From NCBI GenBank assembly GCA_964558295.1, contig CAZLDQ010000162.1, positions 1 to 12,903 on the forward strand: DNA of 12,903 nt. The letters run 5' to 3'. The stretch's first letter is position 1; the number at the start of each line of letters is the position of its first letter. Both the position numbers and the translations under genes were made by a program. Shown one piece after another: positions 12,204 to 12,903 of this stretch. The notes under the pieces are model-generated. The model saw only the letters and a program-made list of their open reading frames with translations, was not told the origin of the DNA and did not search any database. Origin of the DNA: JBDKTH01 sp964558295. Lineage in GTDB: Bacteria > Planctomycetota > Planctomycetia > Pirellulales > Thermoguttaceae.

Positions 12204-12903
12204 GAATTGGTGGCTGATTGGCCAGAGCCCGCGCGATGGCCACTCGTTGCTGCTGGCCTCCAGAGAGCTGGGAGGGAAAATGATCCATGCGTTCTCCCAA
12301 GCCGACACGTTCCAGGAGATGCCTTGCCCGATCGTGTCGTTCCCGGCCGCGAAAACGCGAAGAATAGAGGAGCGGCAGCTCGACGTTCTCCAAGGCACTG
12401 GTTCGCGCCAGGAGATTGAAACTCTGGAACACAAAACCGATCTTTCGATTGCGCAGACGGGCTCGCTCGTCACGCGACATGGTTACGACCTCTTCGCTGT
12501 CGAGCAGATAGCTGCCGTCGGTGGGGCGGTCGAGACAACCGAGGGTGTTCATGAGTGTGGACTTGCCGGAGCCTGAGGGGCCCATCAACGCCACGTACTC
12601 CCCCGTATCGATATCAAGCGACACACCTTGCAGGGCGGCCACTTCGACTTCGCCGAGAGCATAGACCTTCGAGATGTCGCGCAGTTGAATGAGCCGCATA
12701 ACGATGCTGAGTTGGAGGTTCCCGCAGTGCAAGACTGTGCGAGGGACGCGGGGAGGCTTGCCCTGGATTTGTTGCCCCGGCTGACACGTTCTCCCGCAAA
12801 CCCCTATTATGGTGTGCCCAACAAGCGTCTGGCAAGTCGAACCGAGAAGAGGGGTGCGGCTGAAGGTTCGTGGCGAGTTTAGGCGGCTCGGCGAAGGTGG
12901 GCC

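Overview
The window is about 12.9 kb of moderately GC-rich bacterial DNA holding eight well-supported protein genes and one possible micro-ORF. I see no rRNA, tRNA, CRISPR array, insertion sequence or phage gene. Several traits suggest a planctomycete or a relative, although no marker gene is present to prove it. These are a secreted CE7-type esterase with an N-terminal extension, TolC and adaptor proteins with proline-rich or charged additions, a short protein with a GPYYRLAYREDGRQKSIYLG-type motif, heptad TCTCAAA/TTTCAAA tandem repeats between genes, and start sites that often lack a Shine-Dalgarno sequence. The lineage is an inference.

Left part (1-4334). A 441-base stretch without a gene opens with a perfect palindrome at 5-22 that looks like a TetR-family operator. 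Two exported hydrolases on the + strand follow, 51 bases apart: a CE7/acetyl-xylan-esterase-like serine hydrolase (442-1761) and a zinc-dependent phospholipase C/P1-nuclease-fold protein with C-terminal beta-sandwich domains (1813-3267). Convergent to them on the - strand lies a two-helix membrane protein of unknown function (3404-4171). Upstream of it is a possible 31-residue single-helix membrane peptide (4239-4334, -).

Middle (4335-7503). A heptad-repeat tract (4477-4525) precedes a basic protein of unknown function on the + strand (4596-5324). Next comes a membrane-bound hybrid histidine kinase with a C-terminal receiver (5598-7127, +) and no cognate DNA-binding regulator nearby. The 376 bases after it contain nothing I can call.

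Right part (7504-12903). This is a complete tripartite export system of the MacAB-TolC type. A TolC-family outer membrane channel (7504-9324, +) runs tail-to-tail, with only 6 bases between stop codons, into a - strand operon. The operon order is ABC ATPase (12699-11965), HlyD/MacA-type adaptor (11898-10624) and MacB/FtsX-type permease (10578-9331). The ATPase and permease, fused in E. coli MacB, are separate genes here. A good sigma70-like promoter at 12806-12835 on the - strand could drive the operon. In the inferred working model, the ATPase powers the permease, the adaptor bridges the periplasm, and the TolC-like protein forms the exit duct. The substrate is not visible from sequence.
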